A stretch of DNA of 37,071 nt from Ignavibacteria bacterium GWF2_33_9. GTDB taxonomy: Bacteria; Bacteroidota; Ignavibacteria; Kapaibacteriales; UBA2268. The stretch covers positions 1,695-38,765 of the forward strand of contig MHAC01000017.1 of the NCBI GenBank assembly GCA_001804565.1, given 5' to 3'. Positions within the stretch are counted from its first letter, which is position 1, and each line of letters begins with the position of its first letter. A model generated the notes under the pieces. The model was not told the origin of the DNA. It did no database searches and was given only the letters and a program-made list of their open reading frames with translations. Of this stretch, positions 27,580 to 35,589 are shown one piece after another. The translations under genes and the position numbers were made by a program.

Positions 27580-29664
27580 ATGAATCAAGAACTCAATAAT
27601 CTGTTTAATCCGAAATCAGTTGCCTTAATTGGAGCTTCTACTAAAACATATTCAATTGGTAATGTTATTATCAAAAACCTTTTACGTTACAATTATCAAG
27701 GTGAAATCTATCCTATAAATGTGAAGGGAGAAGATATTCATGGAGTAAAAGCATATAAATCGATTTTTGATGTTCCGGGAAAAGTTGACCTTGCACATAT
27801 TGTTATTCCTCCTCCATTTGTTCCTCAGGAAGTAGAAAATTGCGGCCAAATGGGAGTGAAAGCAATTATTATAAATACTGCCGGTTTTAAGGAAATGGGA
27901 ATTGAGGGTAAAAAATTAGAAGACGATTTCTTAGAACGTGCTAAAAAATATAATATCCGCATCTTTGGACCTAACTGTCAGGGTATTATTAATTCTGATC
28001 CTGAATATAAAGCATATTGCAATTTTACATTTACGTATTTCAAACCAGGCAGTATTTCAATTGTAGCACAGAGTGGCGGAGTCGGTGCAGTTATCATGCA
28101 AGCATTCCACGATATGGGCATCGGTATGAGATTGTATGCTTCTAATGGGAATGGCTCCGATATTTCTATACCTGAGATAATGAGATACTATGGGAATGAT
28201 GAAAAAACTAAAGTCATAGTTCTTTACATTGAAAGTATTGCTGATATTAAAGAATTCATGGAAACTGCCTCCGAAGTTGCAGCAAAAAAACCTGTTTTGG
28301 CAATTTCTGCGGGGAGAACAGAAAAAGGTGCAGAAGCATCAAAATCACATACCGGAGGTTTAGCAGGCGGAATGACTATGGAACTTATTTTCAAGAAAGC
28401 AGGAATCATTTCTTTCACAAAATTAGATGAACTTTGCTATGCTTCTATTGCATTTGCTACTCAGCCAATTCCAAAAGGAAAAAATGTTGGGATGATTACC
28501 AATACAGGTGGTCCCGCTATTATTGCAACTGATGAATTGGTTAGCAGAGGTCTCTCAATTCCAAAATTGACTGAAAATGCAAAATCAATTCTAAAAACAA
28601 CTATGTTTCCTGCAGCATCAATTAATAATCCATTAGATGTGGTTGCTACGGCTGGTGCTGCTCAGTTCAAGAGTGCTTTTGAAGTAATGATGAATGAACC
28701 TCAAATTGATAGTGTTTATTTGACATTCGTAACACCTCCATTTGTTGATTGCGAAAGTGTTGCAAAGGAATTAGCCGAAATTAATAATAAGCAAATTAAA
28801 CCAATGGTATGCAATTACATTACCGATAAACAAGGATGGATTGAAACCACTAACATTTTACAAGATAGCGGAATCCCCTGTTATGATTTCCCCGAAACCG
28901 CTGGTCAGGCACTTGCTTCATTAGTTAAGTATCACGAAATCACTTCTCGAGAAAAAGGGAGTATCGTTAGTTTTGATGATGTAGATAAATTAACTGTAGC
29001 AAATATTCTTCGAAATGTTAAGTCGCAAAATCGGGAAAATCTTTCTGCTAAAGAAGTATATGAAATCCTATCTGCATACCAAATTCCAGTAGCTGATTGG
29101 ATGATTGCAGAAAATTTGGAAGAAGCTCTAGCTGCTGCAGATAAAATTGGTTATCCTGTTGTTATCAAAGCTGATTCAGAACAAGTGATTCATAAAAGTG
29201 ATGTAGGGGGCGTTGCCGTAAATTTAACAAATTCAGAAGAAGTAGAAAATGCTGTTAAAGAAATGAAAGGAAAAATTGGGCAAAATGATTTGAAGTTTTT
29301 TGTTCAAAAATTTTTATCAGGTGGGAAAGAACTAATAATCGGAGCTAACAAGGAAGAAGGTTTAGGTCATTTAATTATGTTCGGTTTAGGTGGAATTTTT
29401 GTTGAAATTTTCAAAGATGTGATTTTTAATATTTCACCAATAACTGATGTTGAATCATATGAAATGGTGGAAAATATTAAAGCATCAAAAATATTAGGTA
29501 ATTATCGAGGTAAACCTGGTATAGATAAGCAAATTATTTCAGTCATTTTGCAAAGAATTTCCTTGCTTGTTACTGATTTCCCTGAAATTAAAGAATTAGA
29601 TTTGAATCCTGTATTTGCATTTGAAAATTCAGCTTATGTTGTAGATGCAAGAATTATTATTTAA
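27580..29664 (+). CDS. NDP-forming acyl-CoA synthetase (acetyl-CoA synthetase ADP-forming type, fused alpha/beta with ATP-grasp)
   Basis: NPKSVALIGASTKTYSIGN, IFGPNCQGIIN, IVAQSGGVGAVIM, KSHTGGLAGG, C-terminal ATP-grasp GYPVVIKADSEQVIHKSDVGGVAVNL. Confidence 0.9.
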   Translation: MNQELNNLFNPKSVALIGASTKTYSIGNVIIKNLLRYNYQGEIYPINVKGEDIHGVKAYKSIFDVPGKVDLAHIVIPPPFVPQEVENCGQMGVKAIIINTAGFKEMGIEGKKLEDDFLERAKKYNIRIFGPNCQGIINSDPEYKAYCNFTFTYFKPGSISIVAQSGGVGAVIMQAFHDMGIGMRLYASNGNGSDISIPEIMRYYGNDEKTKVIVLYIESIADIKEFMETASEVAAKKPVLAISAGRTEKGAEASKSHTGGLAGGMTMELIFKKAGIISFTKLDELCYASIAFATQPIPKGKNVGMITNTGGPAIIATDELVSRGLSIPKLTENAKSILKTTMFPAASINNPLDVVATAGAAQFKSAFEVMMNEPQIDSVYLTFVTPPFVDCESVAKELAEINNKQIKPMVCNYITDKQGWIETTNILQDSGIPCYDFPETAGQALASLVKYHEITSREKGSIVSFDDVDKLTVANILRNVKSQNRENLSAKEVYEILSAYQIPVADWMIAENLEEALAAADKIGYPVVIKADSEQVIHKSDVGGVAVNLTNSEEVENAVKEMKGKIGQNDLKFFVQKFLSGGKELIIGANKEEGLGHLIMFGLGGIFVEIFKDVIFNISPITDVESYEMVENIKASKILGNYRGKPGIDKQIISVILQRISLLVTDFPEIKELDLNPVFAFENSAYVVDARIII

Positions 29665-29722
29665 TGTAAACAAATTATAAAAAGGATAATAACATTTTTT
29701 TCAATTAATTAAATGGATAATT

Positions 29723-30676
29723 ATGGAAAGTGAAAAATATAGAATCGGAATAATTGGTTTAGGACCAATAGGCCAAACTTTGGCCGTACATTTCAAAGAA
29801 GCCGGTTGTGATGTAGCTATTACAGATTTAGATAGAGAGAAACTCAATTTAATCAGAAAACAAGGTATTGAATTAGTTGGGAAAATTGAAAAGAAATCCT
29901 TTTTTAAATATGTATATTACTCCATACAGGAAATGCTTGAACATGACATTGATATTCTCATTAGTGCAGTAAAAGCTTACCACGTAGACAGTATTCTTAA
30001 ACAAATTGAAACATATAATCAAAAAGAATTATTTTTGCTTAGTGCTCAAAACGGAATTGATATCAGAAAAAAATACACAAGTCATTTTAGCGAATCTAGG
30101 ATTTTTAGAATGGTTGTAAATTTTGCCGGTAACCTGCAAGCACCAAACACTGTTTTTGAGAATTTTTTTGTTCCTCCCAATTATGTAGCTTCAGTAAATG
30201 ATTCTCAAACGGAAATTGCCGAATGGATTGCCAGGACATTGACAAGTGTAAATTTAGAAACTCGTACAGTAGATTCATTTGTTGTTGCAGATAAAATTTG
30301 GGAAAAAACAATTTTAAATGCTGCTTTAAGTCCAATTTGTGCAATTTCCAGATTAACTATGAAGGAAGCAATGGATAATCCTGATACACTTGAAATTGTA
30401 GAACAAATATTATATGAATGTGTTGCAGTGGCAAAAACAGAGGAAATTAAATTGCCGGAAAATTTTGTTAAATTAGGGATCCGTTATTTATCTCAGGCCG
30501 GCAACCACATGCCTTCACTAGGTGTTGATTTAATTAATAAATCACCCACAGAAATCGACTATATGAATGGTAAAATTGTAGAATATGGTAGAAAGCATTA
30601 TATAAAGACGCCACTTAACTTAACTTTAACCAATTTAGTTAAAGCAATTCAATGTAAAAATGGAAATAGTAAATAA
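29723..30676 (+). CDS. Ketopantoate reductase (PanE/ApbA) family NAD(P)-dependent reductase
   Basis: IGIIGLGPIGQTLAVHFKEAGCDVAITDLDREKL Rossmann fold; NGKIVEYGRKHYIKTPLNLTLTNLVKAI C-terminal signature. Confidence 0.78.
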   Translation: MESEKYRIGIIGLGPIGQTLAVHFKEAGCDVAITDLDREKLNLIRKQGIELVGKIEKKSFFKYVYYSIQEMLEHDIDILISAVKAYHVDSILKQIETYNQKELFLLSAQNGIDIRKKYTSHFSESRIFRMVVNFAGNLQAPNTVFENFFVPPNYVASVNDSQTEIAEWIARTLTSVNLETRTVDSFVVADKIWEKTILNAALSPICAISRLTMKEAMDNPDTLEIVEQILYECVAVAKTEEIKLPENFVKLGIRYLSQAGNHMPSLGVDLINKSPTEIDYMNGKIVEYGRKHYIKTPLNLTLTNLVKAIQCKNGNSK

Positions 30677-30711
30677 TTGAGCAGAAATTATTAACAAAAT
30701 ATATAAGACTT

Positions 30712-31776
30712 ATGAAAGACAAAATTTATTCATGGAAAATGACTTCACTGAAAGAAGACTTTCAATTGCAGGAAAGCCCTTTTCCCGATCTCTCAGAAAA
30801 TGAAGTATTAGTTGAAATAGCAGGTTGCGGTGTTTGTCATACTGATTTAAGTTTTTGGTACTTTGGAGTGAAAACAAAAAAAGAATTGCCAATTACTCTT
30901 GGTCATGAAATTAGTGGACAAGTTATTGCAGGAGACCCTGCATGGGTTGGTAAAAATGTAATTATTCCTGCAGTTTTACCTTGTGGAGAATGTGAACTAT
31001 GCAAAAAAGGTCGTAGTAATATGTGCCAAAATCAACTAATGCCGGGAAATGATTTCGATGGTGGATTTGCTTCGCATATTAAAGTTCCTTCAAAATTTTT
31101 ATGTCCTGTTCCTGACAAAGTTCTTGAGAAATATTCTCTGCAGCAACTTGCTGTAGTTGCAGATGCAATTTCTACTCCTTATCAGGTTTTAATGAAATCA
31201 GAAATAGAACCTGAAGATCTTGCAATTGTCATTGGTGTTGGAGGTGTTGGTACTTATGCAGCTCTCATTGCAAAAATTATGGGTGCTAAAGTGATTGCAA
31301 TCGATATTGATGATATGAAATTAAATAATGCCAAAACAAATGGAATTGATGCAATTATTAATGCTAAAGATTTGGATATTAAATCGATAAAATCAAAAGT
31401 TAAAGAAATTGCAAAAGAACTCGGAGTATCCAAATATGGCTGGAAAATCTTCGAAATATCCGGTACTAGGATTGGACAGGAAACAGCGTTTGCATTGATA
31501 ACTTATACTACAACACTTTCTATTGTAGGTTTTACAATGGATAAACCTGATGTTAGGTTAAGTAATTTAATGGCGTTTGATGCAAAATTGATCGGTACTT
31601 GGGGTTGTAAGCCTGAATTATATCCTGAAGTTCTTGACTTAATTGCAGAAGACAAACTGCAAATTTCATCTTTTATTGAAACTTTTCCAATGTCTCAAAT
31701 CAATGAGGTTTTCAGAAATACTTTGGCACATAAATACACAAAACGTTCAATTTTAGTTCCCGATTTTGAGAATTAA
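30712..31776 (+). CDS. had: 6-hydroxycyclohex-1-ene-1-carbonyl-CoA dehydrogenase-like zinc alcohol dehydrogenase
   Basis: GCGVCHTDLSFWYFGVKTKKELPITLGHEISGQV, CGECELCKKGRSNMCQNQLMPGNDFDGGFASHI; next to oah. Confidence 0.85.
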   Translation: MKDKIYSWKMTSLKEDFQLQESPFPDLSENEVLVEIAGCGVCHTDLSFWYFGVKTKKELPITLGHEISGQVIAGDPAWVGKNVIIPAVLPCGECELCKKGRSNMCQNQLMPGNDFDGGFASHIKVPSKFLCPVPDKVLEKYSLQQLAVVADAISTPYQVLMKSEIEPEDLAIVIGVGGVGTYAALIAKIMGAKVIAIDIDDMKLNNAKTNGIDAIINAKDLDIKSIKSKVKEIAKELGVSKYGWKIFEISGTRIGQETAFALITYTTTLSIVGFTMDKPDVRLSNLMAFDAKLIGTWGCKPELYPEVLDLIAEDKLQISSFIETFPMSQINEVFRNTLAHKYTKRSILVPDFEN

Positions 31777-31827
31777 CTCAACAAAACAATTGAATAAAAA
31801 TAATTAACAATAAATGAGGATAAAAAT

Positions 31828-32910
31828 ATGTTATTTTCACACAATTTAGTAGAAACTGAATATAAAGAAATCCTATTTGAAAAAAGACCTTGCAAGGATA
31901 AAAACGGGAATCCTATTGAAGGACTTTATAATGCCTGGATTTTTTTGAATAATCCTAATCAATTTAATTCCTACACTACAGGTGCAGTTAAGGAAATTAT
32001 ATTAGCAATGCGGGAAGCTTCGAACGATCGTAGTGTTGTTGCTGTTGTCTTCACAGCAGTTGGTGATAAAGCATTCTGTACCGGAGGTAATACTAAAGAA
32101 TACGCTGAATATTACGCAGGCAATCCTCAGGAATATAAGCAATATATGCGACTATTTAATGATATGGTTTCTTCCATTTTAATGAATGATAAACCTGTTG
32201 TTTGTCGTGTAAATGGTATGAGAATTGGAGGAGGTCAGGAAATTGGTATGGCATGCGATTTTTCTATCGCACATGATTTGGCACGTTTTGGCCAGGCAGG
32301 TCCAAAGCATGGAAGCGCACCTGATGGTGGTTCCACTGATTTTCTGCATTTATTTGTTGGAGTTGAACGTGCAATGTACTCTTGTACTATTTGTGACCCT
32401 TGGTCTGCTCACGAAGCATTACAATATGGACTCGTAACTGAAATCGTCCCTTCTTTAAAAGTTGATGGTAATTTTATACCTAATCCAATGGTTTATGTTG
32501 ATAAATGGGTAAATAAAAAAGGTGAAATAATATACGGTAAAACAAAAACAGGCGAAGATTTAGCAGAAGCAAAGGCACTTTTAAAATCAGGAACTGTGGA
32601 TTTATCTTTATTGGATGAAGCAGTTGAAAAATTATGTACAAAACTGCTCATGACAATGCCAAATTGCCTTAGTAAAACAATTAATTCCTTAAGAAAGAAA
32701 AAACTTGAACATTGGGATAAAAATAAAGAAAGTAACCGTGATTGGTTAGCACTCAATATGATGACAGAAGGGAAAGCAGGATTCCAGGCTTTTAATTTTG
32801 GTCCTAAGGATAATAGAGAAGTTGACTTTATTAAAGTTCGTCAAATGCTTGCTGAAGGACACGAATGGAATGAAGAAATGCTGAGAGCTGTTTCACCTCA
32901 GTATCAATAA
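31828..32910 (+). CDS. oah: 6-oxocyclohex-1-ene-1-carbonyl-CoA hydrolase (ring-opening)
   Basis: NAWIFLNNPNQFNSYTTGAVKEIILAMREASND, CTGGNTKEYAEYYAGNPQEYKQYMRLFNDMVSSI, GGGQEIGMACDFSIAHDLARFGQAGPKHGSAPDGGSTDFL: Oah/BamA hallmark. Confidence 0.92.
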   Translation: MLFSHNLVETEYKEILFEKRPCKDKNGNPIEGLYNAWIFLNNPNQFNSYTTGAVKEIILAMREASNDRSVVAVVFTAVGDKAFCTGGNTKEYAEYYAGNPQEYKQYMRLFNDMVSSILMNDKPVVCRVNGMRIGGGQEIGMACDFSIAHDLARFGQAGPKHGSAPDGGSTDFLHLFVGVERAMYSCTICDPWSAHEALQYGLVTEIVPSLKVDGNFIPNPMVYVDKWVNKKGEIIYGKTKTGEDLAEAKALLKSGTVDLSLLDEAVEKLCTKLLMTMPNCLSKTINSLRKKKLEHWDKNKESNRDWLALNMMTEGKAGFQAFNFGPKDNREVDFIKVRQMLAEGHEWNEEMLRAVSPQYQ

Positions 32911-32919
32911 AAAAATACA

Positions 32920-32968
32920 AAAAAAAACAATCCCTAAAAGTGACTCTTTTTGGGATTGTTTTTTTTAT
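32920..32968 (+). terminator. Strong terminator ending the benzoyl-CoA cluster
   Basis: AACAATCCCTAAAAG...CTTTTTGGGATTGTTTTTTTT long stem-loop with T-tract. Confidence 0.85.
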
Positions 32969-33015
32969 TTACAGTTTTTTCATTAATTTACATTTATAAT
33001 AAACAATTATTGAAA

Positions 33016-34635
33016 ATGAAAACATTTTATTTATTTTATTTAATCTTTTTCCTGGCCCTAACCTCATTTGCTCAGGAAATTAACTGGACATTTGAACTTA
33101 AAGATTCTTCATTTGGGCAAACTGCTGCAGGTGACATAGACGGTGACGGGAAACTCGAACTTGTGTTTGGATGCTATAGAAATGATGGCAATATTTATGC
33201 ACTCAATGCCGAAGATGGTTCGTTGCTTTGGAAATACAATACTTCATTAAATGGAAAGGATGCTTGTAACGATGCAGCTCCAATTATTTATGATATTGAT
33301 GAAGATGGGATTCCGGAAGTAATTGTTGCAAGTTCCTGCACTGCCCGCACTTATTGCCTGAATGGCACGGACGGAACTGTAAAGTGGGCAGCTCAATCAC
33401 GAGGAAGCGACTCCCCTCCTTCCATCGCAGATATTGATAATGATGGTAAAGATGAAATTTTGCATGGTGAATTTGGCGGTTACGTGATTTGTTTTGATGC
33501 ACTCACAGGTGCACAAGAGTGGGAAATTGCTGTGGATACTCATTCATGGATTCAAACTGCCCCTTCCATTGCAGATTTCGACCTGGATGGCAATTTGGAC
33601 TTCGTTGTTGCAACCTGGAATGCAGTAGAAGGAGATACAAACCGTGTTTATGCTTATCGTGGATATGACCAAAAACTCCTCTGGAGTTTTGACCTGGCTA
33701 AATATGCCTATCATGGAACTGCTATAGCAAATTTGGATGAAGATTTCTATCCGGAACTTGTGATTGGTGATTATTCCGGTTTGCTTATAGTATTGAACGC
33801 AGAAGACGGTTCTCTCGTTTGGGATGCAGTCGATTCACCTTCTTATTATATTGGCGGACCTGTTGCAATTGGAAATATTGACACTGAACTTGAAGAAGAA
33901 TTAGTGATTCCAACAGGAAGTCAAATAGTATGCCGGAATAAAAATGGTGATTTAAAGTGGAAGATTGTGCAAAATGATGCAGGTCAATCTTTCCGTGGAG
34001 TTGCCTTAAGCGATATTACAGGTGATAATATACCGGATATTTTGTTAGCAACAAGTACCGGAAAAGTTGCCGCATATTCAGGAATTGGAACTCCCAGTCA
34101 GATTTTCGAATATAATATAAATGATTATTATGGAAAAAGTTTGGATTTCAATAATGCTCCAATAGTCGCAGATTTCGATGAAGATGGCACCCTGGATATG
34201 TTTGTAATTGGTGGATACACAACGTATCCAGATTATGAGAGTAATTATGGACTTGCAATTTCATTCAAAGCAGGAAAAGGTGCAGGTCCCGATTGGCTAA
34301 TGTTTCAGAAAAATATCCGCCGTACGAGCAGTGACTATCTTGACCCGGTTTCAGTGAAAGATGTTCCTATGCTAGGTAAAGTGATTATATCCCCTAACCC
34401 TTCTTCGGAATATATTATCATTGATTACCCTTTTAACAAGAATGAACAAGTGGATATGTATGAAACAATCCGAATTTTTGATGTGCTGGGAAATGAAATG
34501 CAAACAACCTGCATTCATAAGCAATCCACATCTCAAGAAAGAAATCGAATACAAATTAATGTTTCAGCACTGCCGACAGGAACCTACTTCCTCCGTACAG
34601 GCAGTGTTGTTCAAAAATTTATGATTGTTAGGTGA
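33016..34635 (+). CDS. Secreted FG-GAP/VCBS/PQQ-like beta-propeller protein with T9SS C-terminal sorting domain
   Basis: Signal peptide MKTFYLFYLIFFLALTSFAQ; repeated DIDGDGKLELVFG / DIDEDGIPEVIVAS; C-terminal ISPNPSSEYIIIDYPF...VSALPTGTYFLRTGSVVQKFMIVR. Track start 32950 lies in the terminator. Confidence 0.88.
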   Translation: MKTFYLFYLIFFLALTSFAQEINWTFELKDSSFGQTAAGDIDGDGKLELVFGCYRNDGNIYALNAEDGSLLWKYNTSLNGKDACNDAAPIIYDIDEDGIPEVIVASSCTARTYCLNGTDGTVKWAAQSRGSDSPPSIADIDNDGKDEILHGEFGGYVICFDALTGAQEWEIAVDTHSWIQTAPSIADFDLDGNLDFVVATWNAVEGDTNRVYAYRGYDQKLLWSFDLAKYAYHGTAIANLDEDFYPELVIGDYSGLLIVLNAEDGSLVWDAVDSPSYYIGGPVAIGNIDTELEEELVIPTGSQIVCRNKNGDLKWKIVQNDAGQSFRGVALSDITGDNIPDILLATSTGKVAAYSGIGTPSQIFEYNINDYYGKSLDFNNAPIVADFDEDGTLDMFVIGGYTTYPDYESNYGLAISFKAGKGAGPDWLMFQKNIRRTSSDYLDPVSVKDVPMLGKVIISPNPSSEYIIIDYPFNKNEQVDMYETIRIFDVLGNEMQTTCIHKQSTSQERNRIQINVSALPTGTYFLRTGSVVQKFMIVR

Positions 34636-34641
34636 AAAAAA

Positions 34642-35460
34642 TTGGAGCGGATTGATTTAGAAAAGATTATGAAAGAAAAAGTAGGTGATAAACATTTCGG
34701 TTTGCCTCCTTTTATTCATAAAATTTTTTACAAATATCTGAAAAAAATTGTGAAGGAAAAGGAAATTAATGACCTGATTCAAAGCAATAATGATAAGAAA
34801 AATTATGATTTTGTTACCGGTTTTTTCGAAGGTCTGAATTTCATATATAATGTTAAGAATAAGAGTAATCAAAAAATCCCGAAAACCGGAAGATTATTCA
34901 TTATTTCAAATCATCCTCTTGGTGGATTGGACGGACTAGCATTACTGAATGCTGTGAGTGAGGTAAGGCAGGATGTAAAGATTATCGTAAACGATATTTT
35001 AATGATAATTGAAAATTTGCAGGAAGTATTCATTCCTACAGCAACTTTCAGCGATAAGATTTCCAAGAGTAATATTCAGAAAATTCTGGATGCCATTTAT
35101 CGAGAAGAAGCTATTATCATTTTCCCGGCTGGTAGTGTTTCTCATTTAACTATGAAAGGTATTAGGGATGCGGAATGGAATAAAAGTTTCGTGTCACTAG
35201 CGAAAAAGTATTCAGTTCCAATTATCCCAACTTTTGTGAAAGGTCGTAATTCCTTTAAGTTTTATATTTTCGGATTAATTAAAAAAACTTTGGGAACATT
35301 GCTGTTGCCTAACGAAATTATTCACAAAGAAAATAAATCAGTTGATATTTATTTTGGAAATACATTTCATGTTGATAAATCTCAAAAAAAATTGTCAGAT
35401 ATTGAAATTGTAAAACTTGTGAAAGAATTGGTTTATTCCCTTCCTAATAAAATAAAATGA
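34642..35460 (+). CDS. PlsC-like acyltransferase
   Basis: FIISNHPLGGLDGLAL (NHx4D motif), IIIFPAGSVSHL, PIIPTFVKGRNSFKFY. TTG start or ATG 34669. Confidence 0.75.
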   Translation: MERIDLEKIMKEKVGDKHFGLPPFIHKIFYKYLKKIVKEKEINDLIQSNNDKKNYDFVTGFFEGLNFIYNVKNKSNQKIPKTGRLFIISNHPLGGLDGLALLNAVSEVRQDVKIIVNDILMIIENLQEVFIPTATFSDKISKSNIQKILDAIYREEAIIIFPAGSVSHLTMKGIRDAEWNKSFVSLAKKYSVPIIPTFVKGRNSFKFYIFGLIKKTLGTLLLPNEIIHKENKSVDIYFGNTFHVDKSQKKLSDIEIVKLVKELVYSLPNKIK

Positions 35461-35589
35461 AATAAAACATAAAAAGTCAACATCTGGTCTCAATGCTATT
35501 TGAATTTACTTGCAAATCAAACGAAAACCTTTTCCATTCAGTGATGGATTAGATAAGATTATTGATTTATTGTTCTTGAAAAAAACAAT

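Noticed and set aside
32950-33015. N-terminal extension MGLFFLFTVFSLIYIYNKQLLK of the propeller ORF
   Set aside because: Lies in the right arm and T-tract of the terminator; ATG 33016 gives a normal signal peptide.
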